Shown here: in pieces, positions 9,295 through 16,637 of the stretch
How the letters are laid out: every line of letters begins with the position of its first letter
Numbering within the stretch: the stretch's first letter is position 1
Source: Solirubrobacteraceae bacterium
GTDB lineage: Bacteria; Actinomycetota; Thermoleophilia; Solirubrobacterales; Solirubrobacteraceae
DNA length: 41,196 nucleotides
Assembly: GCA_025449845.1 (NCBI GenBank)
Contig: JANWIP010000026.1
Coordinates: 1 to 41,196 of the forward strand
Reading direction: 5' to 3'
Position numbers and translations under genes: made by a program
Notes under the pieces: generated by a model
Told to the model about the DNA's origin: nothing
Seen by the model: only the letters and a program-made list of their open reading frames with translations
Databases searched by the model: none

Positions 9295-11141
9295 AACGCC
9301 TGCTCTTGTGCGCGGTCGAACTCGCGCTTCACATCCCCGCGCCTGCGCGCCAGCTCACTCACGTCGCCTAAGCCTTGCACCCGCGCCGCCTGGATCTGGC
9401 GATCGACGCGCGCCAGCTCCAACTGCAGCAGCTGCACGCGGAGCATCGCGGGTCTGCCTTCCTCGCGGCCGGCCTGCACCACCAGCTCGGCCAAGACCCC
9501 TTCGAGCTCGCCGTCGTGCTCTTGCTCGCTCTCCTGCGCTTGCCAGCTCTTCATCGGCTCGCGCAAATCTCCGGCTCGCAGATGCTCCGCTGCCCGCCGC
9601 AGCAGGTCGCTGGTGAAGTGGCCGTCCAGATCCAACTCTGCCAGCGCCTGCGCTCCCTCTTGCGGGGAGGCCAGACATAGCACCAGGAAGGTACGTTCGG
9701 TTTCCTCGCGGCGACCCAAAGCCCTGCTCACTGGTCGCTTTGCCGTTGTTGTCGCTGCCGCAGCTGGCGCCGTCGTTGCATCTGTTGTTCCTGTTGCCGT
9801 TCGACTCTCACCACTGCTGCGCTGTGCCGCGGCGTTTGCCGCTTGAACGGACAGCTCTCGCTCCACAACGCTCTCAGGCAACTCCAGTCGACCCGACACC
9901 AATCTCGTCAGCTCCATGCGCATCGCGCTCGGTGGCATCGTCGCAAACACCGGCCGCAGCTCTTCGATCGTGCGATCTCTGCCCTCCGGACTGCCGTAGT
10001 CGCCTTGGGCCAGCACCCTTTCCACGCGGAAACGCACGAACGGCACTGACTTCGCCACCGCCGCATTCATCGCCTCCACGCCCTCGCGTTGCACCAGATC
10101 GGCAGGATCGGCGCCCTCGGGCATCTCCACAACACGCAGCTCAAGCTTGCGGCTGGTCGCCAGTTTGGAAGCACGCAGCATCGCCTCCTGGCCGGCGCTG
10201 TCGGCATCCAGCGCCAGCAGCACCCGCGAGGCCATGCGCGCCAGCTCGCCCACCTGCTCAGCTGTCAGCGCTGTGCCCATCAGCCCCACCGCGTTTTGCA
10301 TCCCTGCCTGGTGCAGGGCGATGACGTCGGTATATCCCTCGCACAGCAGCACCTCCCCCGCGCGCGTGGCGTGCAGGCGGGCCAGATCGGCGCCATATAG
10401 GTGCTGACCCTTGTGGTACACGTCGTTATCGGAGGTGTTCAGGTATTTCGGCCCCTGCTCGTCGCGCATCGCGCGCGCGCCGAAGCCGAGCACGCGGCCG
10501 CGAATGTCGGCCAGCGGGAACATGATCCTGCCGCGGAAGCGGTCATACAGTCTGCGGTCCTGTTTGGAGCGCTGAGCCAGGCCCGTCACATACAGCTCCT
10601 GCTCGGAGAATCCCGCGCGGCGCGAGCCCACCAATACCCGATCCCATGCGCTCGGTGAGTAACCCACGTGGAAGCTGCGCAGGATCTCCTCCCCTAGCCC
10701 TCTGCCCTCCAGATACTCGCGGGCATTCTTGGCCTCCGTTGACTCCCACAAGTGGCGCTCGTAGTAGGCCGCCGTGCGCCCCAGCAGCTCCAGCAGGCGC
10801 TCGCGTTGCTGCCTGCGCTGCGCCTCGCGCGGGTCCTCGGCCTCCACCTGCAGCTCCACCCCGCTGCGATCGGCCAGCAGCTCAAGCGCGCCTTTGAAGT
10901 CCACGCCCTCCGTCTCCTGCACAAACGTGAAGGCGTCGCCCTTGGCTTCGCAGCCAAAGCAGTAGTAGACCTTCTGCACCGGTTCCACGCTGAACGACGG
11001 CGTGCGCTCGTCGTGGAACGGACATAGTCCCTCGTAGCTGTTCGGGCCCGCGCGGCGCAGATCCGTACGTGCCGAGACAAGCGCGACCATGTCCACAGCG
11101 TCGCGCACCCGCACCTTGGAGTCTGACGTGTAGCGGCTCAC
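9276..11141 (-). CDS. dnaG: DNA primase
   Basis: A 621-residue bacterial primase that makes RNA primers at the replication fork with the DnaB helicase. The N-terminal CHC2 zinc ribbon is clear: C40, H43, C61 and C64 (CPFH ... CFGC). The central catalytic region has YLNT and the TOPRIM motifs EGYTD (268-272) and LDADSAG (311-317) with the metal-binding acidic residues. A low-complexity Ala/Thr linker near 440-475 separates the helicase-interaction domain. Its start overlaps the end of dgt by 4 bases, so the two are translationally coupled; dgt-dnaG adjacency is also seen in mycobacteria. tRNA-Asn follows on the same strand. Confidence 0.97.
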   Translation of the reverse strand: MSRYTSDSKVRVRDAVDMVALVSARTDLRRAGPNSYEGLCPFHDERTPSFSVEPVQKVYYCFGCEAKGDAFTFVQETEGVDFKGALELLADRSGVELQVEAEDPREAQRRQQRERLLELLGRTAAYYERHLWESTEAKNAREYLEGRGLGEEILRSFHVGYSPSAWDRVLVGSRRAGFSEQELYVTGLAQRSKQDRRLYDRFRGRIMFPLADIRGRVLGFGARAMRDEQGPKYLNTSDNDVYHKGQHLYGADLARLHATRAGEVLLCEGYTDVIALHQAGMQNAVGLMGTALTAEQVGELARMASRVLLALDADSAGQEAMLRASKLATSRKLELRVVEMPEGADPADLVQREGVEAMNAAVAKSVPFVRFRVERVLAQGDYGSPEGRDRTIEELRPVFATMPPSAMRMELTRLVSGRLELPESVVERELSVQAANAAAQRSSGESRTATGTTDATTAPAAAATTTAKRPVSRALGRREETERTFLVLCLASPQEGAQALAELDLDGHFTSDLLRRAAEHLRAGDLREPMKSWQAQESEQEHDGELEGVLAELVVQAGREEGRPAMLRVQLLQLELARVDRQIQAARVQGLGDVSELARRRGDVKREFDRAQEQALEETGE

Positions 11142-12184
11142 GGGGACGGGAAGGCGCGCGGCACCGTCAGCGCCTGGAACTGGCGTATGCAGAAGCGATC
11201 GGTCATACCTGCGATGTAGTCCATCACGCGCGTGGGCACATCCGCGTCCTCGCTCATGCGTGAGGGCACATCCGCATCCTCTGGATGCTCACAGTAGTAG
11301 TCGAACAGAGTCCTCACCGCCCGATCGATCTTCGCGTGCTCCTTGCGCGCCTGCGGAGCCAGATAGACGCGCTCGAACATGAACTCCCGCAAGGCCGCCA
11401 TCGCCGCTCCTGCCTGCTCACTCTGGACGATGTCCCCGGCACGCTCGGAGTGCTCCACAACGTCGTGCACCAGCGTGTCGATTCGCTGTCGACCCGTCGT
11501 GCCCAACGCCGTGATCGGCTCAGCCGGCAGATCTCCCTCCCTCAGCACCCCTGCGCGCAACGCATCGTCGATGTCGTGGTTAATGTACGCCACGCGATCC
11601 AGCAGCCGCACGATCCTTCCCTCAAGCGTCGTGGGCATCGGCGCCCTGCCGGAGTGGCCGAGGATGCCGTCGCGTACCTGCTCGGTGAGGTTCAATCCCG
11701 CGCCCTCGCGCTCCAGGTGCTCTACCACGCGCAGTGACTGCTCATGGTGGCGGAACGCGCGCCCAAACCGTTCCTGTAGACAGTCATCCAAGACGGCCTC
11801 GCCGATGTGCCCGAACGGCGGATGCCCGAGGTCGTGGCCCAGGCCGATTGCCTCAGTCAGGTCCTCGTTCAAGCGCAGCGCCCGCGCGACCGTGCGCGAC
11901 ACCTGCGTCACCTCCAGCGTATGTGTCAAGCGCGTCCGGTAATGATCTCCCTCAGGCGCCACGAACACCTGAGTCTTGTGGGTCAAGCGACGAAATGCCT
12001 TGCTGTGCACGATTCGATCGCGATCGCGCTGAAAGGGGGTACGCAGACCGCAGTCCGCCTCTGCCCGCACTCGCCTGGCTGGGTAGCTGTACGTCGCAAG
12101 CGGGGAGAGCATCGCCTCCTCCAGTGCCTGCTGGCGCTCGGCGAAGGTCGCGGCCACCTGCTCCGTCTTGCTGCTAGTGCTCAT
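11138..12184 (-). CDS. dgt: dGTPase-like HD phosphohydrolase
   Basis: Deoxyguanosinetriphosphate triphosphohydrolase-like protein that hydrolyses dNTPs to deoxynucleoside and triphosphate. The HD metal site is visible as H in RLTHTLEV, HD in GLGHDLGHPPFGH, and D in VAYINHDIDDA. RDRDRIVHSKAFRRLTHKTQVF is the family N-terminal signature. I start at ATG 12184 (MSTSSKTEQ); an in-frame ATG at 12214 would add ten residues and neither has a clear ribosome binding site. Near the C-terminus a 30-bp tandem duplication repeats a ten-residue unit (EDADVPSRMS, then EDADVPTRVM). The gene follows a PRC-barrel-like gene and overlaps dnaG by 4 bases. Confidence 0.93.
   Translation of the reverse strand: MSTSSKTEQVAATFAERQQALEEAMLSPLATYSYPARRVRAEADCGLRTPFQRDRDRIVHSKAFRRLTHKTQVFVAPEGDHYRTRLTHTLEVTQVSRTVARALRLNEDLTEAIGLGHDLGHPPFGHIGEAVLDDCLQERFGRAFRHHEQSLRVVEHLEREGAGLNLTEQVRDGILGHSGRAPMPTTLEGRIVRLLDRVAYINHDIDDALRAGVLREGDLPAEPITALGTTGRQRIDTLVHDVVEHSERAGDIVQSEQAGAAMAALREFMFERVYLAPQARKEHAKIDRAVRTLFDYYCEHPEDADVPSRMSEDADVPTRVMDYIAGMTDRFCIRQFQALTVPRAFPSP
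11231..11290. repeat. 30-bp in-frame tandem duplication within dgt
   Basis: Two imperfect 30-bp units (GGGCACATCCGC(G/A)TCCTC core, starting at 11235 and 11265) encode EDADVPTRVM and EDADVPSRMS near the dgt C-terminus. The period is a multiple of three, so the frame is kept. Confidence 0.8.
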
Positions 12185-12240
12185 GCATTCGATTGTGGCA
12201 GCGCCCGCGGCCATTCACGGCCTTAAGGGGCGTCTGCGGC

Positions 12241-12633
12241 TTAGGTCTCGTGATTCCAGTCGGTGCGACCGGTGATTCGATGCACCCAATGGCGCCATCC
12301 CTGCTGCTTATCGGGGTCCTCGTCGTAAACAGGCGCCTTGTGCTCAGGTCCGGGCAGACTCTGCGCGGCAGTGGAGTCGATGCGCAGGTCGACCCCCCGC
12401 TCGTGGATCGACGCAATTGCGCTCGCCTCAATAAAACGGACACCGCCATCGGGCGTCTTCATCAGCAGCCCGTGGAAGACGTCCTCCTCGGGGGCGCACA
12501 ACACGCATGTCACGGCGCCTACCTGCGCGTCGTCGGATGCGAGCACTGGTACGCCCTCTCCAAGCAGCTGGTAGGCGATTGGAAGTCCCTCGTCCACAAG
12601 CCTCACAATACAGACAACGGCGTCTGCGCCCAT
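12241..12633 (-). CDS. PRC-barrel-like hypothetical protein
   Basis: A 130-residue acidic protein. The central part (EGVPVLASDDAQVGAVTCVL...DVFHGLLMKTPDGGVRFIEASAIASIHERGVDLRID) has the strand pattern of a PRC-barrel, a small beta-barrel found in RimM and the photosynthetic reaction centre H subunit. I recall similar proteins in Thermoleophilia but cannot assign a function. It begins 12 bases after the recO stop and lies upstream of dgt on the same strand, so it is probably in a recO-(this)-dgt-dnaG operon. The C-terminal ~25 residues are rich in Trp, His, Arg and Asp and look disordered. Confidence 0.72.
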   Translation of the reverse strand: MGADAVVCIVRLVDEGLPIAYQLLGEGVPVLASDDAQVGAVTCVLCAPEEDVFHGLLMKTPDGGVRFIEASAIASIHERGVDLRIDSTAAQSLPGPEHKAPVYDEDPDKQQGWRHWVHRITGRTDWNHET

Positions 12634-12645
12634 ACGAACGACGCC

Positions 12646-13374
12646 TCAGCCGAGGCGCGCAACGGCTGGCATCAGCTTTAGATGCGCATGGTGCTCAAGC
12701 GTCTCAGAGATTGCCCGCTCGACCTGCCCCAGCGCTGTATCTGGTGCCTCTGGCACCTCGCTGAGTGGCTGCCCTAGCGTCGCTGTCATAAAGCCATATG
12801 CCTGCTCACTCAGCGCGAATGACACCGCCTCACACGCCCCACACACCACCCCTCCTGCCGCTCCGGAGAACCCCACCAGATGTTCGCGCTCCCCGCAGCC
12901 CGCGCAGGCCCCGAGCTGGGGCGCCAGTCCCGCCGCTACCAGCAGTTTCAAGCGAAACGCCAGCGCTCCTGCGCGCGTCGCCCGCTCGGGCTGCTCGTCG
13001 AGCAGCGCCAACTTGCGACACAGCAGATTGAACACCCCTGGGTGAGGCTCGGAGGTCTCAAACAGCCGACCGACCGCATCGCACGCCCGCGCCGCCGCAT
13101 CCAATGCCCCCGCATCTCCGCGCAGACGAGCATGGCCGTGGACGGTTGTGGCGCCGGTCACTGTCAAGAGCTCGCCTCTGCCTTCGTGCAGCTCCAGACT
13201 CAGACGGAAGAACGGCTCCAGACGCCCACCGAAGCGGCTGCGCGCCCGCCTGACGCCTTTGGCAATCGCGCTCACCCGTCCACGGTGAGGCGTATACACA
13301 TGCAGGATTCGGTCCGCCTCGCCGTAGCGCATCGAGCGCAGCACCACGGCATCGGTCTTCACGGGGCCGGCCAT
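12646..13374 (-). CDS. recO: DNA repair protein RecO
   Basis: Recombination mediator of 242 residues that helps RecA load at gaps with RecR. The N-terminal OB-fold signature is clear from KTDAVVLRSMRYGEADRILHVYTPHRGRV. A four-cysteine zinc site lies near the C-terminal half (CAGC ... CGAC). The open frame extends 67 codons further upstream, but that extension is unrelated to RecO, so I start at ATG 13374 (MAGPVKTDAVV). It is the first gene of the minus-strand recO-dgt-dnaG group and is divergent from the XRE/toxin module. Confidence 0.94.
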   Translation of the reverse strand: MAGPVKTDAVVLRSMRYGEADRILHVYTPHRGRVSAIAKGVRRARSRFGGRLEPFFRLSLELHEGRGELLTVTGATTVHGHARLRGDAGALDAAARACDAVGRLFETSEPHPGVFNLLCRKLALLDEQPERATRAGALAFRLKLLVAAGLAPQLGACAGCGEREHLVGFSGAAGGVVCGACEAVSFALSEQAYGFMTATLGQPLSEVPEAPDTALGQVERAISETLEHHAHLKLMPAVARLG

Positions 13375-13471
13375 CAGCTCGAGTCTAGGCTCGTCGGCGG
13401 CAGACCCGGCGGTGAAAGCAGACAGACAAAACATTTCAGGCACTAAAGCTTGGGCTCTATAGCCTCTGGAC

Positions 13472-13492
13472 TTGCCCTTAGGCGCTAGGCAA
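13472..13492. promoter_or_regulatory. Candidate operator before the XRE module
   Basis: TTGCC (13472-13476) and GGCAA (13488-13492) form a short inverted repeat 14 bases upstream of the XRE gene's GTG. A dyad directly in front of an XRE-type regulator is where autoregulation would be expected. The arms are only 5 bp, so the call is weak. Confidence 0.25.
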
Positions 13493-13505
13493 TGTTTACG
13501 CAAGC

Positions 13506-13742
13506 GTGCCTCCCCGACGATCAGCGAACCCTGCCCTCGCCGCCGCCATCCGCGGCCTGCGCGAAGCAAAGGCAACCAGCCAGGAAGAGGCCGCTCACCG
13601 TGCCGAACTGACCACCGGGACGTTCGGGCTGATCGAGCGAGGCAAGACCAACCCCACTTGGACCACGGTCGAACAGATCGCGGCAGCGCTTGACATCACC
13701 GTCTCAGAGCTCGCGGCGATCGCGGAAGGCATCGAGCGGTAG
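13506..13742 (+). CDS. XRE-family helix-turn-helix regulator
   Basis: A 78-residue one-domain DNA-binding protein. The five-helix XRE/Cro fold is recognisable: LAAAIRGLREAKATSQEEAAHRAELTTGTFGLIERGKTNPTWTTVEQIAAALDITVSELA, with turn-recognition helix GTFGLIERGKTNP. The GTG start at 13506 is used because the family begins just after it; no good ribosome binding site is visible, so it may be leaderless. It is followed after 8 bases by a BECR-like toxin candidate and then DUF2283, all on the plus strand, so it probably represses this small operon. Confidence 0.88.
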   Translation: MPPRRSANPALAAAIRGLREAKATSQEEAAHRAELTTGTFGLIERGKTNPTWTTVEQIAAALDITVSELAAIAEGIER

Positions 13743-13750
13743 GAGAGAGC

Positions 13751-14035
13751 ATGGAGAACGAGACCACGCAGGACCCCCTGGGACGAACGGTGCATTTGAC
13801 GCCCAGGCGATGGGATCACATCGTCTATGGACATCCTTACATGTCCCCGTACAGAGATGACGTGATCAGAGCGATTGCGATGCCCACCGACTGGTTCGAT
13901 GAACCCAGGCCTGGCCAGGCCTGGTACTACCTGAGAGGGGTGGGCCCAAGTCTGTGGCTCAAAGTGGTAGTAGCCTATGACGATAAGTCGACAGGGAGCG
14001 TCAAAACAGCATTCCCAAGGAGACGGAAGCCATGA
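13751..14035 (+). CDS. Putative BECR-fold toxin (DUF4258/PBECR-like)
   Basis: A 94-residue protein with ribosome binding site AGGAGAG overlapping the XRE stop. The layout (basic N-terminus, H-I-V-Y-G-H-P after a helix, YYLRGVG, LKVVVAYDD, VKTAFPRRR) resembles small RelE/barnase-like nucleases of the DUF4258 and PBECR groups, in which a His and a late Lys/Arg with a terminal AFP strand are typical. Its stop overlaps the ATG of DUF2283 (ATGA). DUF4258-type genes are known to pair with DUF2283 genes as predicted toxin-antitoxin modules. RNA cleavage is inferred from this resemblance and context; it could instead be another small BECR-type enzyme. Confidence 0.55.
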   Translation: MENETTQDPLGRTVHLTPRRWDHIVYGHPYMSPYRDDVIRAIAMPTDWFDEPRPGQAWYYLRGVGPSLWLKVVVAYDDKSTGSVKTAFPRRRKP

Positions 14036-14385
14036 GCACTCTCAAGGTTGGTCCATATACCTTCGATCGAGCCCACTACGATCCCGAAGCGGACGTGCTC
14101 TACCTCTCGCATGGCAGCCTCAAGGAGGCAGCAGACTTCGACGAGACTCCCGACGGCCACGCCATCAGCTTCGACAGTAGCGGCAACCTCATCGGCCTGA
14201 CACTCGTCGATGTGCGCACATTGGTCGAGGGCGCACACGACCACGATGAGATCTCCCTGGCACTGCCCAAGAAGCTCGCGGCCGCACCCGACACAGACTT
14301 GCCCGGCGCGCCCGCGTCGGCCACATCAGAAGACCTCGCACCGGCGGACATCAAGCTCGCGGATCTCAAGCTTGCCTTGACCTGA
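14032..14385 (+). CDS. DUF2283 protein, likely antitoxin partner
   Basis: A 117-residue protein whose N-terminal half is a typical DUF2283 domain: YDPEADVLYLSHG, then DGHAISFDSSGNLIGLTLVDVRTLVE. The C-terminal third is low-complexity, Ala/Asp/Pro/Leu-rich and probably the flexible neutralising segment. A ribosome binding site (AAGGAG) lies 9 bases before the ATG, which overlaps the toxin stop by 4 bases, giving coupled translation. DUF2283 partners of DUF4258-like toxins are predicted antitoxins; that role here is inferred. Confidence 0.75.
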   Translation: MSTLKVGPYTFDRAHYDPEADVLYLSHGSLKEAADFDETPDGHAISFDSSGNLIGLTLVDVRTLVEGAHDHDEISLALPKKLAAAPDTDLPGAPASATSEDLAPADIKLADLKLALT

Positions 14386-14433
14386 GTGAGGCTCTCTTGG
14401 CCACCTGAGGGGACCGCCCGCCTAAGGGGACAC

Positions 14434-14455
14434 CCCCCAAGGAGACCGCTGGGGG
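14434..14455 (+). other. GC-rich inverted repeat after DUF2283
   Basis: CCCCC (14434-14438) and GGGGG (14451-14455) could form a hairpin in the 112-bp gap between DUF2283 and the glutaredoxin gene. No T-run follows, so termination is possible but unproven. Confidence 0.25.
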
Positions 14456-14481
14456 ACTGGCCGCGGAGGCGCATTGGGCGC

Positions 14482-14487
14482 TATACT
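14482..14487 (+). promoter_or_regulatory. -10 promoter element of glutaredoxin gene
   Basis: TATACT lies 10 bases before the ATG at 14498. Transcription would start near 14494, leaving a leader of only a few bases, so the mRNA would be almost leaderless. No ribosome binding site is present, which agrees. The -35 region is not recognisable. Confidence 0.45.
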
Positions 14488-14497
14488 TTATGAAGTA

Positions 14498-14752
14498 ATG
14501 AGCGAGATTACCGTCTACACCACCGAGCCCTGCTCATTCTGCGCTCGCGTGAAGGGCATCCTGAAGGCGCACGGGCTGGACTTCTCGGAAATCAACCTCG
14601 ACAAGGACCCCGAGGGACGCATGGAGTTGGTGCGCCGCACCGGCATGATGAGCTTCCCGCAGGTGCTCGTGGACGGACAGCTGTTGGGCGGTTACGCCGA
14701 GACGCTTACGGCCGCCGAGAGCGGGCAGCTGGACGATCTTGCGGCCGCCTGA
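14498..14752 (+). CDS. Glutaredoxin-family thiol-disulfide protein
   Basis: An 84-residue single-domain glutaredoxin. The redox motif is CSFC in TTEPCSFCARVKGIL, in place of the classical CPYC. The cis-Pro (SFPQVLVDG) and the GGYAET segment that binds the thiol cofactor are present. In actinobacteria such proteins may use mycothiol, in which case it would be a mycoredoxin-like protein; the family choice is not certain. ATG 14498 is chosen because the domain starts immediately and a -10 hexamer lies just upstream; the in-frame ATG at 14474 would precede the promoter. The 3' end overlaps convergent mutM by 47 bases. Confidence 0.88.
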   Translation: MSEITVYTTEPCSFCARVKGILKAHGLDFSEINLDKDPEGRMELVRRTGMMSFPQVLVDGQLLGGYAETLTAAESGQLDDLAAA

Positions 14753-15593
14753 GCGATCTCGGAGCGACCCGCGGCCGCGGCTGGCAGGTCTCACACACAT
14801 AGGTTCCCCTGCCCGCCACCACCATCTTGACGATGCTCCTGCCACACTCCCCGCAGGGCTCGCCCTCGCGACGATGCACCAAGAACTGGTCTTGAAAGGA
14901 CCCCTGCACTCCGTCGACGTGACGGAAGTCGTCGATCGTGGCCCCGCGCGCGTCGATCCCCGCGTTCAGCGCCTCGATCACCGCATCGCGCAGACGCCGA
15001 TGCTGCTCTGCTGACAGCTTGCCGGCCAGGCGTCGCGGATGGATGCCCGCGCGATACAGCGCCTCGTCGGCGTAGATGTTGCCGACCCCCGCGATCTTGC
15101 GCTGATCGAGCAGCAGCGCCTTGATCGGCGCTGTGCGGCCCTTTGTCAGCGCGCCCAGATGCGCTGCGGTGAAGCGCTTGTCCAGTGGCTCAAGCCCCAG
15201 GCGGGCGTCGAAGAAGGCGTCCAATGCCTCGCTCCCCATCAGCAGCTCGCCGGTGCCGAAACGACGCGGGTCCACGATCACCAGCCGGCGCTTGGGACGC
15301 AGCTCGATCCGTACGCGCACATGCGCGGGCTCAGGCTTGGGCTCGCACAACACCGCGCCAGTCATGCGCAGGTGCTGAGCTAAATGCACATCCCCCTCCA
15401 GGCTCCACACCAGGTACTTGCCCCGTCGGCCTAGCGTCTCGATGCGTCTGCCCACCAAAGCGTCGGCCAGTTCTTGCGGCGCCAGTGGCCGTGACCAACG
15501 CGAGTCAAGGATCTCCATGCTGTGCAGCCTGCGCCCCTCCACCAACGGAGCCAACTGGCGCCTGATCGTCTCCACCTCTGGCAGCTCTGGCAT
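14706..15593 (-). CDS. mutM: Formamidopyrimidine-DNA glycosylase
   Basis: Base-excision repair glycosylase/AP lyase that removes 8-oxoguanine. It begins MPELPEVETIRRQL with catalytic P2 and E3 exposed after Met removal. The helix-two-turn-helix segment has the family pattern KIAGVGNIYADEALY, and the C-terminal zinc finger is CGEC ... CETCQ. The 295 residues include a basic tail of about 22 residues after the zinc finger, where most homologues stop. That tail accounts for the 47-base overlap with the convergent glutaredoxin gene. It is 23 bases downstream of xerD on the same strand. Confidence 0.96.
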   Translation of the reverse strand: MPELPEVETIRRQLAPLVEGRRLHSMEILDSRWSRPLAPQELADALVGRRIETLGRRGKYLVWSLEGDVHLAQHLRMTGAVLCEPKPEPAHVRVRIELRPKRRLVIVDPRRFGTGELLMGSEALDAFFDARLGLEPLDKRFTAAHLGALTKGRTAPIKALLLDQRKIAGVGNIYADEALYRAGIHPRRLAGKLSAEQHRRLRDAVIEALNAGIDARGATIDDFRHVDGVQGSFQDQFLVHRREGEPCGECGRSIVKMVVAGRGTYVCETCQPRPRVAPRSLRRPQDRPAARSRRP

Positions 15594-15616
15594 CGCCAGG
15601 CAGCCTAGCTAGTGTC

Positions 15617-16579
15617 TCACTGCTTGGCGCGTGGATGCGCGCTGAAGTACGCGTCCTTCAGCCGCTCCGCGGAGAGGTGGGTGTAGACCTGGGTGGTGGC
15701 GAGGTCGGCATGGCCCAGCATCTCCTGCAGGGAGCGCAGATCGCAGCCGCCAGCCAGCAGATGCGTGGCGAAAGTGTGGCGCAGCGTGTGGGGACTCATC
15801 TTGTCCTGCAAGCCAACGCGCCCGGCGTGGCCCTGGATGATCTTGTAAAGCCCTTGGCGCGTCAGCCCCGATCCGCGGCGATTGACGAATAGCCGTGACT
15901 CGACCTTCACGCCTACCAACACAGGCCGCCCGCGCTGAAGGTAGACATCCAGCGCCCCCACCGCCTCGCGCCCCACCGGCACGATTCGCTCCTTGGAGCC
16001 CTTGCCGCGAGCACGCAGCAGGCCCTCCTCAAGGTCCACGTCTGCCAGATCAAGCCCTACGGCCTCCGAGGCACGCAGACCGCAGGCATACATCACCTCC
16101 AGCAGAGCACGGTCGCGCAGCGCGCGTGGCTCGGTCCCCTTGGGCTCATTCAGCAGCATCCCCACCTCCTCACGCGAGAGCACCAGCGGCAGGCGCTTGG
16201 TGCGTGGCGGCCCTCGCAGCTCCGCCGTGGGGTCGTGCTCGATCAGCCCTTCCCTGCGCAGGTGACGATAAAAGGAGCGTAGACATGCCGCCTTGCGCTG
16301 CAACGTCGCGGCAGCCACGGGTGGGCGCTCTCCCACACCCATGGCCAGCTCAGACAGGAACTCAGCCAGATCGCCATGTCCAGCCTTGACCGGCTCCAAG
16401 CCACGCCGCTGCAGGAACACCCCGAACTGCAGCAGATCAGAGCGATAGGCCTCAAGTGTGTTGCGCGACAATCCGCGCTCAAGCTCCAGATAGGCAAGGA
16501 AGTCCAGCGACAGTCGCTGGATGCTCCCGTCTGTCCCCACGGATGATGATGCAAGGAGCGGAGGGGCAGAGGAGTTCAC
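15617..16579 (-). CDS. xerD: Tyrosine recombinase XerD
   Basis: Site-specific recombinase of 320 residues that resolves chromosome dimers at dif with XerC. The N-terminal SAM-like DNA-binding domain (about 20-110) precedes the catalytic domain with R169 (CGLRASE), K193 or K196 (RGKGSKER), H264 and R267 (HTLRH), H290 (GHADL) and nucleophile Y299 (TTQVYTH). The start is GTG at 16579. The gene order pyrG ... xerD is conserved in actinobacteria, which argues for housekeeping XerD rather than a phage integrase. Confidence 0.92.
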   Translation of the reverse strand: MNSSAPPLLASSSVGTDGSIQRLSLDFLAYLELERGLSRNTLEAYRSDLLQFGVFLQRRGLEPVKAGHGDLAEFLSELAMGVGERPPVAAATLQRKAACLRSFYRHLRREGLIEHDPTAELRGPPRTKRLPLVLSREEVGMLLNEPKGTEPRALRDRALLEVMYACGLRASEAVGLDLADVDLEEGLLRARGKGSKERIVPVGREAVGALDVYLQRGRPVLVGVKVESRLFVNRRGSGLTRQGLYKIIQGHAGRVGLQDKMSPHTLRHTFATHLLAGGCDLRSLQEMLGHADLATTQVYTHLSAERLKDAYFSAHPRAKQ

Positions 16580-16637
16580 TCATCCCTGCTTCGCCTCCCA
16601 GGGTTGGGCTCCTTGATTGTGCAACCGAAAGTTCAGC

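Noticed and set aside
15617..16579. Tyrosine recombinase as a sign of an integrated element
   Set aside because: Sequence and its place near pyrG fit housekeeping XerD. No attachment-site duplication or phage genes were seen.
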